In this document: piece by piece, positions 1 through 11,860 of the stretch
How the letters are laid out: every line of letters begins with the position of its first letter
Numbering within the stretch: position 1 is the first letter of the stretch
Assembly: GCA_029215795.1 (NCBI GenBank)
Contig: JARDYH010000002.1
Coordinates: 59,931,001 to 59,995,000, forward strand
Direction of reading: 5' to 3'
Source: Anniella stebbinsi
Taxonomy: Eukaryota; Chordata; Lepidosauria; Squamata; Anniellidae
DNA: 64,000 nt
Position numbers and translations under genes: made by a program
The notes under the pieces: generated by a model
What the model was told of the DNA's origin: nothing
Databases searched by the model: none
What the model saw: only the letters and a program-made list of their open reading frames with translations

Positions 1-1164
1 CCCACCCATGTTCCCCATCAACTGGTGTATATAGGCTTACTGCCTCCGATACTAGATCCTTCTCCTGCCCGTAAGCATCCTGCTCCACATAGCCACATCA
101 GACACACACTTCTCAGTATTAGTCTTCTATTCCACTTTAATGTTTGAGGATGCATTTTGAAAGAAGTAGCAGGAGCATTAAGGTCCATCCACTTCACTAC
201 CAGCTTCTTTTCGTTTCTCTTTTATTAATTTTATTTCATTCCATTTCTGTACCATCTTTCCCTGGATGCCTCCCATCCAGGCACTGAACAGAACTAGATT
301 TGCTTAGCATCAGCGAGGCTGCTTCATCATATGCCTTCAAGCCATGCCCTGAAGAATTTTGGCAAGTATACTTGTGCATCTAGAGACCTTTCTCGTGTTG
401 TCTTCCTCACAAAAGCTAAAACAACATACACATTAAAACAAAATATGGTTGCTTTAAAATCCTGGGATTTTGCGACTTTATGGTCCCATTTCCCATCACA
501 CTCCAAGGAAAGGGACAATCAGCAGGGGTCAAGATTCTTTGACTTCCATCTCAAAGCTGGGTCTGCCTCATCCTTGTCCCAAAATGCATGCACATTTTGA
601 TGTTGTTTGAACAGGAAATATGCATATTTAGGTGCAATTTTTTAAATTTAGGTGCACATTTCGAACGATAGGAAACAGGAACAACATTTTAAAATGTACT
701 TCTCCCCACCCACCCCAACTAAAGCAAAAAAAACCCCCAGCATATTTCTTCAAGGTGCATATTTCTCAGAAAAAAATGCATTTTGGAAACAAGATCACAC
801 GCTCAGGAATATGCGAGCTTTGCCCCCCAAATGCATTCACATTCAGAGGTGCTAACAATAGAAGTTCTGGTGTTAAACAAACTGAAACAAATTTTTCATA
901 CATCCCTAAACACTTACTAGAAAAGCTATGGATACCTGAATGTAATTGCTCTAAGTCAGCAGTTGTTATTAATTAAAACAAACAAACCCTAACCATGCAA
1001 ATCCAGGATGGGTTGCCACAGGATAAATACAGATCTTTTCAGGCCAACAAGGGCCAAGAACATTGGAGTACATACAGCTAAAGTTAAGTGGCTTCATAAC
1101 ATGATAATAATGTAATAGTGCTGGCTTTTGAGAGGATGAGGCAATAAAATGTATCTTATCCACT
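1..1164. other. intronic sequence, nothing recognised
   Basis: No ORF resembles a known protein. Positions 600-860 are A/T-rich and repeat a gcatatttctca-like word several times, as low-copy repeats in reptile introns do. I see no exon with convincing splice sites. Confidence 0.4.
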
Positions 1165-1662
1165 GTTCATAGGGGCTGAAATTGTATGGGCACCACACTT
1201 CAAGAAGGATGCAGACAAGCTGGAGTGTGTTCAGAGGAGGGCAACAAGGATGATCTAGGGGCTTGAAACAAAGCCCTATGAGGAGAGACTGAAAGAACTG
1301 GGCATGTTTAGCCTGGAGAAGAGAAGATTATGGGGAGACATGATACCACTCTTCAAATACTTGAAAGGTTGTCACACAGAGGAGGGCCAGGATCTCTTCT
1401 CAATCAACCCAGAGTGCAAGACACAAATATAGCTCAAGTTACAAGAAGCCAGATTCCAGCTGGACATCAGGAAAAACTTTCTGACAGTTAGAGCAATACA
1501 ACAATGGAACCAATTACCTAGGGAAGTTGTGGGCTCTCCCACATTAGAAGCATTCAAGAGGCAGCTGGACAACCATCTGTTAGGCATGCTTTATATTAAG
1601 GTGGATTCCTGCCTTGAGCCCCTTCCAACTCTACTATTTTATGATTCTATGATTCTAAGTTC
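1165..1662 (+). mobile_element. CR1 LINE, 3' end
   Basis: This is the 3' part of a CR1 retrotransposon. The sequence reads as the decayed C-terminal end of ORF2, then the typical CR1 tail with a run of 'ccttccaactct' followed by repeats of the octamer attctatg at about 1641-1660. CR1 copies are normally 5'-truncated and end in such an octamer microsatellite, which fixes the strand. The frame is broken, so no protein is expected. The 5' edge near 1165 is approximate. Confidence 0.85.
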
Positions 1663-1682
1663 AGGGCAGCCTTCCCCAACCT

Positions 1683-1737
1683 GGTATTTATTTATTTATT
1701 TATTACATTTATATACTATCCAATAGCCGAAGCTCTC
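1683..1737 (-). mobile_element. L2-type LINE 3' tail
   Basis: A ttta microsatellite is followed by the sequence complementary to the tail found at 7137-7190, 42806-42850 and 47290-47340 (gtaaaccgcccagagagctt-like). Those tails follow an L2-like ORF2 end at 45935-46565, so this is the same family in reverse orientation. Confidence 0.6.
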
Positions 1738-1862
1738 TAGTACCCTCCAGATGTTTTGGACTACAGCTCCCATCATCTCTGACCACTGGCCATGCTGGCT
1801 GGGGCTGATGGGAGATGCAGTCCAAAACATTTGGGGGGGGGGCTATCAGGTTGGGGAAGGAT
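1738..1862. mobile_element. short hairpin MITE (squamate type)
   Basis: The two halves are inverted repeats: an arm with 'ttttggactacagctcccat' pairs with 'atgggagatgcagtccaaaa', and a g-rich loop edge follows. The same hairpin recurs at 53695-53815 and in pieces at 51345-51400 and 57480-57605. It is a widespread non-autonomous repeat of squamates. I could not fix a target duplication. Confidence 0.6.
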
Positions 1863-4568
1863 GGTTCAGAGTATAACAATCACTAATAAGGAAAGAAAAT
1901 ATTCCACGTTTTGCCTAAACTGCTACTGATTTATAATACAAAACTGTTCTTTGCAGAATGATGGAGCTGAAAGTGGAGCCCACCCCTCTCTATCGCCATT
2001 CATGCCTTAAATGATCCAAGCTTCAGTCCTGGAGCCATTTTCAATGGAAGTATTATGCCATAGTATATGTAAGTAGTTACTAATGAAAATTACCAGTCTT
2101 GTTTAGGCACGAAAACATAGCCACATGTTGACGTAGTGTGGATTTGTATTTTTTCTCTTCAGAATGCAGAACATACATATTTTAATTGCTACTGCATTTA
2201 CACAAAATAAACACAGCACAATGCATACAACACGTGTGATTTTGGGTGTTGTATTGTTCTGGGGTGTTGTATTGTTTTTTAAAGTAGAAATCTTCTTGAA
2301 TTGGTTTTGACCTTCACTGGAAACCCCATGCATTGATGTACTAAGCAACAAAACACGAAGAGGCGGTCCTCACACGAAAACAAAAACACACTGAAGTGGA
2401 TACACCGATATGAGTCTGGAACTGTTTAACTACTGTGATGTGCTATATCACACATTGCATGTCATATAAACATTAGTGCATGCTAAATGGACATTTGAAT
2501 TTAACAGTGTTTTTTACCCTGGATATTAAACATTCCAGTTCAACAATAATGTTGTCAAAGTGTTGAATACACAATCTGAATGTTATAGGAACCTGTTCAA
2601 CAATTAATAATCAGCGTATTGGATACACAAATTAATGAATCCACAAGATGAATATTCAGATACTATTAAACTAGTAGTGTTAGAAACTGTCGAATACACA
2701 ACACATTTGTTGTATCCACAAAATGAATATAGTGGATACAATATTCCAATACTACTGTTAAACACGTAGTATTGGAAAATGTCAAGTACATACAATACAC
2801 ATCGAGTACACACAATACACAAACGGTAATACCGGTTTGTACTAAACCGTTTCAAACATCTTCCTCAGTGACTGAGCATCTTCAATATACTATATATAAC
2901 ACTTGTAACAATGCTAATTTGACAAAAGATTAGAACTTGGTATTCAAATATTACAAAGTGGCGAAACAATGTTAAATGTCCTGTTATCCACACTTCATTC
3001 AGAGTGACAGATTTTGATCCCCATTGTGGACTGGACACCGGGCTGAATCTAGAACAGATATTTAAACATATATATATTATACCACCATACAATCGTAGTG
3101 CTGTACTAAGCATGCATGGCTACACAGTGCAAGAGATGTGTGCACAGGCAGAACAAAGAGAAGTGTGGAGTAGCAAGCTTCCCCCTCTCCGCCCCCCACT
3201 CCAATTGCTGGACCTCTGCAGCTACTTAAAGAAAAGGCACCATTATTTTCTCCTCCAGAAATCTAAAATGTGGGACAAAGCAATCTGCAGAAATTCACTT
3301 TGCCCCTTCTGTGTCCCCCTTAATATTTTATTCCAGTGACGCCAATGGATAAGCTATGAACCAATGGGCATGAATCACCAATGTGCAATTTCTAGGTGAA
3401 TGTACATTTCTCAAAGTCATACCCCATGAATGTTTCCTTGGATGTCAGCCATGTTTCCTCCAGAAACTTCATCTCCCAACACATGGAGTAACAATCTTTG
3501 AGGGGGAAATATTTATATTAACCAATTAACCAAGTTTCCCTCGGCCCTCCTTAGTGCATCTTTGGATATATGCTTACAACTCCAAAGCCTGCAAGTTTTC
3601 ATATGTAAAAGGTGAAAGATTTATACAATTTGAAGAGAAACCAGAGTATGAAGTTTTCATATGTATGGTGTTTCCCAATCATCCAAGAATGCATATATTC
3701 TACAGGACTGCTTTTCGCTAGATTGTTACAGTCTATTCCACTATCATAAATACAGGGCATGGGCTAGGCTGCCTCAAAGGCTGAGAAAGGGCAAATGTAA
3801 ATTGCTGGGAACCAGCTTATTTGCCAAAATGAAGTTGAGCTACTTTTATCACAACAATATATATTAATAGCAGTAACAATTTATAGCTACAAATTTAAAT
3901 GTAAAATATTATCTACATGCTTTTAAAAAATCAACACAAGTATTTCATTCAGCTGTGACCTAGCCTGCAACCTAGCCTGGCGTAATTTTATTAAGCCAGA
4001 CCAAGCCATCCTATAGATATGTCAAAACAGATTATTTTCATGGCAATGCACAGCCACACTAGTAAAGAAATAGCAACACAACAGAGTCCATACTGTCTCC
4101 TACAGAGGTGGCTACTTCCTTCATAAAATGCTATTATTAAATGTTGACATACATGTTCAGAGACCAAACTAAAATGAATCCCACAGCAGACTTCATCCTT
4201 TGCTATTCTGAAAATCCAGCAATAAAACATTTGTTCCAGTGTTTCTGCTTGTTTCGCTATGTTAGCATTGGTATACCACAAGCTAAAGGGTATTGCAGAT
4301 TGTATAGATGTTGGTACTCTCCCTGGAGAAGTATGTATGACCTCATCTTTATTTGCCTTTAGGCAAACCTTTAAAAACTTTCATATTTTGCTCCATGTTT
4401 TATTTGATTTGTTACGTGGGCTGATTGTTACCATTTCAGCTGGTCACCATATGAACTGCTATTGAACTTTAAAAACGGATTCCTGAGTTTACCTGTCTTC
4501 CTCTTCCCTCCTCATTCCTTTTGCCTTTTGGGTCGTGTCTTTTATTGATCAAACATAATTTGCTCTCA
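1863..4568. other. intronic sequence with an AT-rich palindromic patch
   Basis: No gene is seen. Positions 2590-2860 carry two imperfect direct copies of a block of about 75 bp beginning 'tccacaagatgaatat' and 'tccacaaaatgaatat'. Each contains a small palindrome with a central gttaaac-like or attaaac-like core. The rest is unremarkable. Confidence 0.4.
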
Positions 4569-4660
4569 CAGAATCATAGAATAGTAGAGTTGGAAGGGGC
4601 CTATCAGCCCATCAAGTCCAACCCCTTGTTCAATCTCTTTGGCTGAAGAGCAGGATAAAA
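4569..4660 (-). mobile_element. CR1 LINE 3' end fragment
   Basis: The sequence 'cagaatcatagaatagtaga' followed by 'gttggaagggg' is the reverse complement of the CR1 tail at 1625-1660, so this is a short minus-strand CR1 3' end. Confidence 0.8.
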
Positions 4661-5229
4661 ATGCTTTAAATAAATAAATGAAATTCTTTTATTAAATCAT
4701 TTATCCTGTTTTTCTTAAATAATGCAAAACAGCTTACAACCAAACTCAATAAACAACCAAAATTACACAATATAATCTAAATTAGATATTGGCAGAGACA
4801 GAGAAATCAAAGCAGCAAAAGCTAAAATAATCCATATCAAAACAGGAGAGAAACAGGCTTAACTAACCCAAAAAAGTATGATAGGATGTTGTCTATGTGC
4901 TGCAATTAATCTGGGTTCAATAGCAAATACCAGTGACTGTGCAGTTGTCATGTGAAGGCCCTTCTCATCTTGAGAACCATGTAAGTTGCCCAGGTAATGT
5001 AGAAAACTGACATGGAGGGTAAGCATATGAACTGGACAATATACGAAACATCTCTGGTCAATTCACATTCTCCAACACCCATTGCATATTGAACAGGTAA
5101 AGTGCAAACTCCCATCAAATACTTTGATCCTCCAGGATGTTCAACTTCATGGAGCTCTACCTCACCTTCTGACAAGAATCCATCCAGGACAGGTGGCACT
5201 CTGGTTGTAGCTCACCTGACATCTACGTT
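4661..5229. other. intronic sequence, nothing recognised
   Basis: A/T-rich sequence with cataaa/aaataa words; possibly old LINE 3' sequence at 4690-4850. No coding signal. Confidence 0.3.
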
Positions 5230-5462
5230 GTAGTCTTTTTTGAAGACCTGTTTATTCTCCCAAGCTTTTTAGTTGTTCAGTTTTTGTTTTTTTAAAAGTC
5301 ATTTTTAGATCTTGCACTGCTGCTGAGTTTTACTTTGGTTTTATTCTGTCTTACGTTTTAGGTTTTTACAGTATGTTTTAATGTTGTATGGTTTTACATT
5401 TTCTTTTGTGAACCACCCAGGGAGCTTCAGCTATTGGGCAGTATAGAAATGTAACAATAAAT
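5230..5462 (+). mobile_element. L2-type LINE 3' end
   Basis: It begins with codons resembling the L2 ORF2 C-terminus (Lys-Thr-Cys-Leu-Phe-Ser-Gln-Ala-Phe, near 5240-5270). It continues through a T-rich 3'UTR and ends with the family tail (gtgaaccacccagggagctt, then atgtaacaataaat). Confidence 0.65.
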
Positions 5463-5945
5463 AGAAAGATTGCGAAATAGTTTCTGTAGTAGTTAATGTG
5501 CAAAAGGTTTCCCGATTCTTATTTCATTTACCCTTCCAACAACTCTGGAAACTTAGGCTAATGTCTATTTCTAATAAATGCATTGAAATAAAAACGCACT
5601 TCTTTTTGGTTATTGCATTTTTTAAAAAATTAGCAGCAAATTTTCTGATAGAGCCAAACTTTGACAAAGCTCCAAAAAAGAAGAACATAACTGGTGGTGA
5701 GGAACTTCGCTTACATTCCTAGGGTACCTATTAATTAGCTACTGTACCAGCTAATTTGTATGCTAACTAATCTGCATTGTTTTGAAACATATCCTGATTA
5801 TTGCAATATTTCTGCAAAATTGACAGCATTTTTGAAATAGCATAGCTAGTACACAGTACAACCTAAGGCCCTAATCCAGACATTGATGTACACAGCAGCT
5901 GGCTGTATGCACACTCCTGAGCACTAAGATATTCCTGCCAAACAG
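5463..5945. other. intronic sequence, nothing recognised
   Basis: A/T-rich; no coding or structural signal seen. Confidence 0.3.
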
Positions 5946-5948
5946 ATA

Positions 5949-6222
5949 GGGCAGTATCCAGTGCTGACCATGTACTAGCAGGACCCACTGCTAGCACAAC
6001 AGGAAGTAGCACTTTGGAAGCCAACAAAAAAGAGCAGAAACATTCATTTCTGGAATGCCGCAGGTCAGTGGAGCTCCCTTCTGAGAACTCCACTGACTGG
6101 CGCCATTCTGGAATCAAGTTGCTGTTTGTTTTTAGGAGTACTAGTTCCTGTTACATTAGCAGTTAGGTCCTGCAGATGCAATGAAACTAGTGGAGGTGCA
6201 GTGGCCACATTGGATACTGCCC
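5949..6222. mobile_element. MITE with GGGCAGTATCCA ends
   Basis: Terminal inverted repeats: left gggcagtatccagtg, right the complement of gggcagtatccaatg. Both flanks carry the trinucleotide ata (5946-5948 and 6223-6225), which could be a 3-bp target duplication of the PIF/Harbinger kind. No coding capacity. Confidence 0.6.
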
Positions 6223-6225
6223 ATA

Positions 6226-7044
6226 GTTAGCAATGCCGGCTCTGACAGCACCAGTCATCTTTAGGATTATAGAGCTCTTACATCACTCACCACTGGGTTT
6301 GCCATCCCAATCCAGCAAGAGAAAACATGTGCACACAGATTTATATGCTGAACTCAGAGATCCAGCAATGGGAATTGCTCACATGACACTGTTTGCTCAT
6401 GGGAGTCTAAATCAAGACAGCAATCCTTCTGCAAAGGGTGGTTCAATGCACGGCTCACCCTTGTTAGATCAAAGTTGCTATGTTTTAAACCTTTCAAATA
6501 GTAATGAAAGCCGGGTTCTTTTCCTTCTTGACAAACAGATCTAAGCCAAATTCAAATGAGATTATACTGAAAAGTCCTATGCGACAGAAAATGTTAAGAG
6601 GAAATTATTTCATGTAAAACCCATTCATATCAACATTTAAATGGCAAAGAACAAAAACAAACAATGTTTTTGTTAACTGTTTCCAATTATCATAAATTCA
6701 GATATCTTCAGCCATACGCCTGTTTTCAGTTTTTAGATCCCTTTTTTCAATTTGATAGTATCTTTTTAAATGTACTTCCTGAGTGTTAATGCAGAGAAGA
6801 TTATAACCCTTTTATAAGTACACAAAGAGAAATGTATGCATGTCACGCTTGCTCCATCTACCCTAGTGTGCAAGAAAATGAAGCAGGAAGTTTGTTTACT
6901 TTTCATTCAAACATCTTTTCAAATCGTTCACAGTGGCATATTATTACAGAAGACAAGGGGGGGGGGGGGGTTACACCACATTCTTTTGTATCCCTAATCT
7001 GGGAGAACAAGGTTATAGTCCTTTAACTCAGTACAACAAAGTGG
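6226..7044. other. intronic sequence, nothing recognised
   Basis: A poly-G run lies at about 6957-6970. No exon or element is recognised. Confidence 0.3.
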
Positions 7045-7188
7045 TGAACCATTTGCTTATCGTAATTATAACTTTTTTTAATGCTTTTTATAGTTTAAAA
7101 TTTTGTATATCGATGTTTTTAATCTTCAATGATTTTAATTTTTGTAAATCGTCCAGAGAGCTTTGGCTATGGGGCGGTATATAAATGG

Positions 7189-7224
<36 letters not shown>
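7045..7224 (+). mobile_element. L2-type LINE 3' tail with ATC microsatellite
   Basis: The T-rich 3'UTR ends in the family tail (gtaaatcgtccagagagctt, then ggggcggtatataaatgg) and continues into about ten atc units at 7190-7224. Confidence 0.7.
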
Positions 7225-7226
<2 letters not shown>

Positions 7227-7498
7227 CATACATAAGAAAATATGTTCTTGAGTCATTGAGTCCAAACTCCTGCTCAGTGCAGAAATCCAGTTTAAAGCAT
7301 CCCTAACAGATGGCTGTCCAATCTTTGTTTAAATACCTCCAGCGATGGAGAATCCACCACCTTCCCAAGCATTTGGTTCCATTGTCTGACTGTTCTGCCC
7401 ATTACGAAGTTTTTTCTGATGTTCAACTGAAATCTGTCTTCCTATAATTTAAACCCATTATTTTGTGTTCTACAATCTTGAATAATAGAGAACAGACT

Positions 7499-7724
7499 GG
7501 CTCAATTCAGACACCATGATAGTCAATGGTGGGATAATAATCAACTTTACAGTTGTTCAACTAGGGGGTATTCCCCACACAACATGGTAATAAATAATCA
7601 ACTGTGGTGTGGATTAGGATCAGCGCTGAGTTGACTATGGCAGCATTCGGATGACACAATAGTCAAAACAACTGATGATTGTTTCCCCCACACCAGTTGT
7701 TTATTGTGTCGTCCGAATTAAGCC
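7499..7724. mobile_element. palindromic MITE, GGCTCAATTCGGACGAC family, copy 1
   Basis: The ends are inverted: ggctcaattcagacacca at the left, and the complement of ggcttaattcggacgaca at the right. A second copy lies in the opposite orientation at 44543-44768 and is alignable throughout. Both copies are flanked by act on each side. It interrupts the minus-strand CR1. Confidence 0.75.
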
Positions 7725-7763
7725 ACTGTGTGGCTCTTCTGTGTGACAACCAACCCTTTAGGT

Positions 7764-8094
7764 CAGGAGTAGGCAACCTTTTGAGGTTGTGGGCACATTT
7801 GGCAATTTGAGAAACTGTCCTGATGCCCAGGACATCACTGCAAAATGGCTATCATCGGAGGTATAGCAAAGAACAAGTAACCTCCACAAAAGCCTGAGTA
7901 CAAGGCAGAGGTTGGGTCTCAGTCCCATCACACAAAACAGCATCAACAAAAACCTATTGCATAGCAATCTCTGCTGCCAGTAAGAAACTGTGTTAATTAC
8001 AAAAAATTGGGAGGGATAGGGTACCTTGGCAGGTATCAGGAAAGGTGTAGGTGGGGCACACTGATCCCCATGGGCACCATGTTGCCTACTCCCA
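7764..8094. mobile_element. hAT-type MITE with 8-bp target duplication
   Basis: The 8-mer ctttaggt occurs at 7756-7763 and again at 8095-8102. Between them the left end is caggagtaggcaacc and the right end gttgcctactccca, its approximate complement. CAGGnnTnGGCAAC-type ends and 8-bp duplications are typical of hAT elements. It sits inside the CR1 fragment. The 331-bp body has no ORF of note. Confidence 0.85.
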
Positions 8095-8716
8095 CTTTAG
8101 GTATTTGAAGTGTTATCATACCCCACTTCCTCTCCCCACATACAACAGTTTTCTCTTCTCTTGGATAAACACAATCAATCCACCCTCATTGGACATCATT
8201 TCCAGTTCTTGTTGATCTTCACTGCTCTCTCCTCTGAACACATTCCAATTTATCTTAATCCTTCTTAAAGTCTGGTGTTGCAGTACTGATGAAACTTAAA
8301 TTTGCATTGCCTTTTTTGCAGCCACATCACACCCCTGACTTATTTTAAACTTGTGATGAACTACAACTTCAAGATTCTTTTCACAAATACTATTGCTAAG
8401 ACAGATAACCCACATCTTTTATCTGTGCATTTGATTTCTTTTTTCTAAATGAACTTCACACTTGTCTCTGTTAAATGTCATTCTGTTATTTTCTGCTTAA
8501 TTAGTAGCCTACTGTGATCATTTTGAATTTTGTTTCTGTGTTCTAAGGTATTAGCTATCCCAGCCAATTATGTGTCATCTGCAAATCTGATGAGCTTTCC
8601 CCCAATTCTTTCTCAAAGTCATTAATAAAAATGTTGAAGAATATAGGGCACAGGACTGAGCCCTGCGGCACCGCACTCAATACTTCCCTCCAGTTTGATA
8701 AATTACTGATGTGAAT

Positions 8717-9439
8717 GCTTTTTACTTTATTTTAACCAAGCAACAATCCTTTGTCTTTTCATATGAAGTTTACTAGAAAGATGTTATGCAGTAAATAAGT
8801 TTGTAGCGGGCTTTTTAAGTAATTTGAAAGGAAATAAGGTGAGAACAAGAGAGAGAGAAAATTAACTAAATATGTTTCTTGGGAGAATCCATTATACAGT
8901 ACTTAAACATGCTGGTCTACAATTTGCAAGTTTATGAGAGTTTCCACATTTAAAATGCATTCTCTCATCAGGGGGAAGAAATGAAAACCTCATGAAAGGC
9001 ATAATTACAGTGCATGATTTCTGTTCATAGTACTGAGCAGCCAGAAATGTCAAAGCAATTCTAAAACTGTGGAAGTAAACTCGAGAAAATACAGTAGCGG
9101 CTCAAAATTGAGAAAATTAATTCTGCCAGGCTCTACTTCAATTGCTATGCTGAGAACCCTCTAAAATTAAAAGGAGGATTAAACAGGTGATGTCACTATG
9201 ACTTTAAACTAAATCTGTAAAACTTGAAACTAAGCTGCTATCTATTAGCATGGAAAACAGACCTATGTCAGAAGATTTCTCTTGAGATCTTTTCTTCTTG
9301 AGATTTTCATCCCATTAAACTACTCATGATGAGTGAACTGTAAACTTGGAAGTATTTATCTGTCTGCAGGCTGCTTAGTTGTAGAGCAGGCACTGCAGAC
9401 TCCAGTGATAGTTGAAATCATGGAGGTGATCACTTTCTG
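8717..9439. other. intronic sequence, nothing recognised
   Basis: A/T-rich sequence without a recognised element or exon. Confidence 0.3.
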
Positions 9440-9624
9440 AAAATTACAATTCAGTTAGCTTAATATCTTTCTGGGGCAAATTCATGGTTGAAGATAAAAT
9501 CATCAAGCATACAGAAGGACAAATATTGTGGAAGAGGAGCTTCTGCAAAGGTAAGTCACATCTCACTAACCTTTTAGAATTCTTTGAGTGGCAACAAGCA
9601 CGTAGATAGGGGTAACCAGTAGAC

Positions 9625-9768
9625 CAGGGATGGACAGCATGTGGCTGCAGGAGTGTGATATGTAGTAATAATAATAATAATAATAATAATATATTTATTT
9701 ATCACCCGTCTCTCCCAACGGATCGAGGCGGGGAACAACACCAGGCTACCTGAAGTTGCCCATCCCTG
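9625..9768. mobile_element. hAT-Charlie-like MITE (CAGGGATGGGCAAC ends)
   Basis: Left end cagggatggacagc, right end gttgcccatccctg (its near complement). The flanks cagtagac (9617-9624) and cagatgac (9769-9776) agree at 6 of 8 bases, as expected of an old 8-bp duplication. It contains a taa microsatellite and a short piece of LINE tail (acccgtctctcccaacgg). Confidence 0.7.
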
Positions 9769-9840
9769 CAGATGACTTTCAAAAGCTTTTGATAATGTCC
9801 CCTACCAAAGACTGATGAGCAAACCTAGCAGTCATGGGTA

Positions 9841-10777
9841 GAGATGTGAAGGCCCGGAAAAAAACCCAGAAAAATTCAGGGGAGAAATGGATTTTTCTGT
9901 TTTTTTTCTGAAGCATTTTTGTTTGTTTGTTTTTTCCAAAAAATTGAAAAAAAATGAGAAGAATGAAGAAAAAATGGGTTATGGAATGTTTTATTTTAGC
10001 AAGATGCATAAAATGTTTAAGACAAGGTGTTTATATATTTACTTCTCCGAATTATTTCTAAAAACTATGTACAGTATCAGATTATTACAATTTCTGTGCA
10101 TTGAGGACAAGCAAGTCCCAGGTTGCAAACTGAGACTACAACTCACAAATACAAGAGCAAGATGCATTTCTGCCTCTAGGGGGCACTGCCATTGAAGCAG
10201 AGACTAAAACTGATAGTGATAGCTATAGATCAGAAAATGAGTCTGATTAAATTTCATACATATTCATTGGATCTTAATCCCCCTTTTTTCTCAGTTCTTT
10301 TGATGGGAATGGGTGCTTTATGTCTGCTTGACACTGTAGAGGACTAGCAGAGACATAAATAATTTCCTTTGTTACTAATATTGATGGTTTCTTCTGTTCT
10401 CTTTCTGCTTGCTAGTTTTTTGCCTGCTCCTCATAAACTGGCAAAACCAAAGAGGTTCCTTACAGTTCAGGTGTTCCTTACAGTTCAGGGGCTTGTAGCT
10501 CCATTTCATTTTTATTTTTATTTTTTAAAGGTAATTTCTTTTAAAGTATACTTTTAATATACCAAATGTGATAATTTTATGCTAACCCAACTTGTACATA
10601 ACTACATTTTATGTTCCTAAAGTAACAAAGTGACTTTCAATCTGTAAAAAGTGCTAACACTGCATTTTCCAATTTTTCCAAAAAGTTTCATTTTTTTCCA
10701 GGGACCCCCCCCCCCCCCCTGGAAAAACAACAACATTTTTTTCCATGGGTTTAAAATTTATGGAAATTTTACATCTC
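9841..10777. mobile_element. hAT-like non-autonomous element with GAGATGTGAA ends
   Basis: The left end is gagatgtgaagg and the right end ttttacatctc. The flanks catgggta (9833-9840) and taggggta (10778-10785) agree at 6 of 8 bases. The outer 80-100 bp on each side are A/T-rich inverted sequence (ttccaaaaaattg versus tttccagg). It splits the CR1 reverse transcriptase between two recognisable motifs, which supports the borders. Confidence 0.6.
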
Positions 10778-11860
10778 TAGGGGTAAACAGAAGAGATACA
10801 GTTCTCACAATGGAGGGACGTAAGCCATCTGGTCTCCCAATACACTGGCATTGGGGCCAGTGTTTTTTAACCTGTTAATAAATGATCTGGAGTTCAGGGT
10901 AAGCAGTGAATTGGATATGTTTAATGATGACACCAAATTATTTAAGGTGTTTAAAACAAAGAAAGATGATCAAAGAGTTCTAAAATAATCTCTCTAAACT
11001 GTGGGAAATTGACATTTAAATGGCAAATGTGATTCAATGTGGGCAAATGTAAAGTGATGCACATTGGGGCAAAAAAAATTCCAAACTTGGGGTCCAAGTT
11101 GGCAGTGATACACCAGGAAAGCGATCTTGGGATTGTGGTGGACAGCTCAAAAGAAGTTGCAGCTACTACAAAAAGGGAAATTCCATCTTGGGTGACACTA
11201 GGTAAGGAACGGCGGGGGGGGGGGGGGGGACTGCCGATACCATAATGCCTTGATATGTGATCACATTTGGAATACAGTGTACAGTTATGATCATGTGTAC
11301 AGTTATGATCATCAACTTCAAAATGATATTGTAGAGCTGGGGAAGTGTAGAAGAGGGTGTCTAATGATGGAAACATTACAACTTTTTAGCTTAGAAAAAG
11401 TCCAGTTCAGGAGTGTCATGATAGAGGTGTATAAAATTATGCATGGTGTGGAGAACAGGAAGAATTTTCTTTCTCTCCTGTATAATACTAGAACCCAGGG
11501 TCATCCAATGAAGCCGAACAGTGAGAGATTAAGAACTGACAAATGGAAGTACCTCTGTTACCATAAGATATAGTGATAACTACCAACTTGGATAGTTTTA
11601 AAAGAGGATTATTCAAATTCATGGAGGAGAAAGCCAACAACGGCTACTTGCCAAGATGGCTACATATTATCTCCAGCATTGGAGGCAATATACTTGACAA
11701 TATTAGCTGCTGGGGAGCACGAGCAGGAGGGTGCTGTTGCACTCATGTTCTGCTTGTGGGCTTTCCATAGGTGTTTGGTTGCCCATTGTGGGAACGAAAT
11801 GCTGGACTATATAGGCTTTTGATCTGATACACCTGGCCTCTTATGATGTTCTTAGTAAAA

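Larger units (their letters stand above)
7235..8716 (-). mobile_element. CR1/L3-like LINE fragment interrupted by two MITEs
   Basis: Read on the minus strand, 8570-8700 encodes the conserved CR1 reverse-transcriptase segment (Val-Pro-Gln-Gly-Ser-Val-Leu followed by Phe-Phe-Asn-Ile-Phe-Ile-Asn-Asp and an Ala-Asp-Asp-Thr motif). Positions 7260-7490 match the downstream CR1 3' region. The copy is broken by insertions at 7499-7724 and 7764-8094; removing them makes the CR1 sequence continuous. Many stops are present, so it is a fossil. Confidence 0.75.
9440..11860 (+). mobile_element. CR1/L3-like LINE, reverse transcriptase to 3' end, with nested insertions
   Basis: Positions 9769-9840 encode the CR1 RT motif Asp-Phe-x-Lys-Ala-Phe-Asp-x-Val-Pro. 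The copy resumes at 10786 with the Pro-x-Gly-x-x-x-Gly-Pro-Val-Phe-Phe-Asn-Leu-Leu-Ile-Asn-Asp segment at about 10840-10890 and runs to the 3' end near 11860, which matches a fragment at 52330-52432. A G-run at 11213-11229 and many stops show decay. Insertions at 9625-9768 and 9841-10777 split it. Confidence 0.75.
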
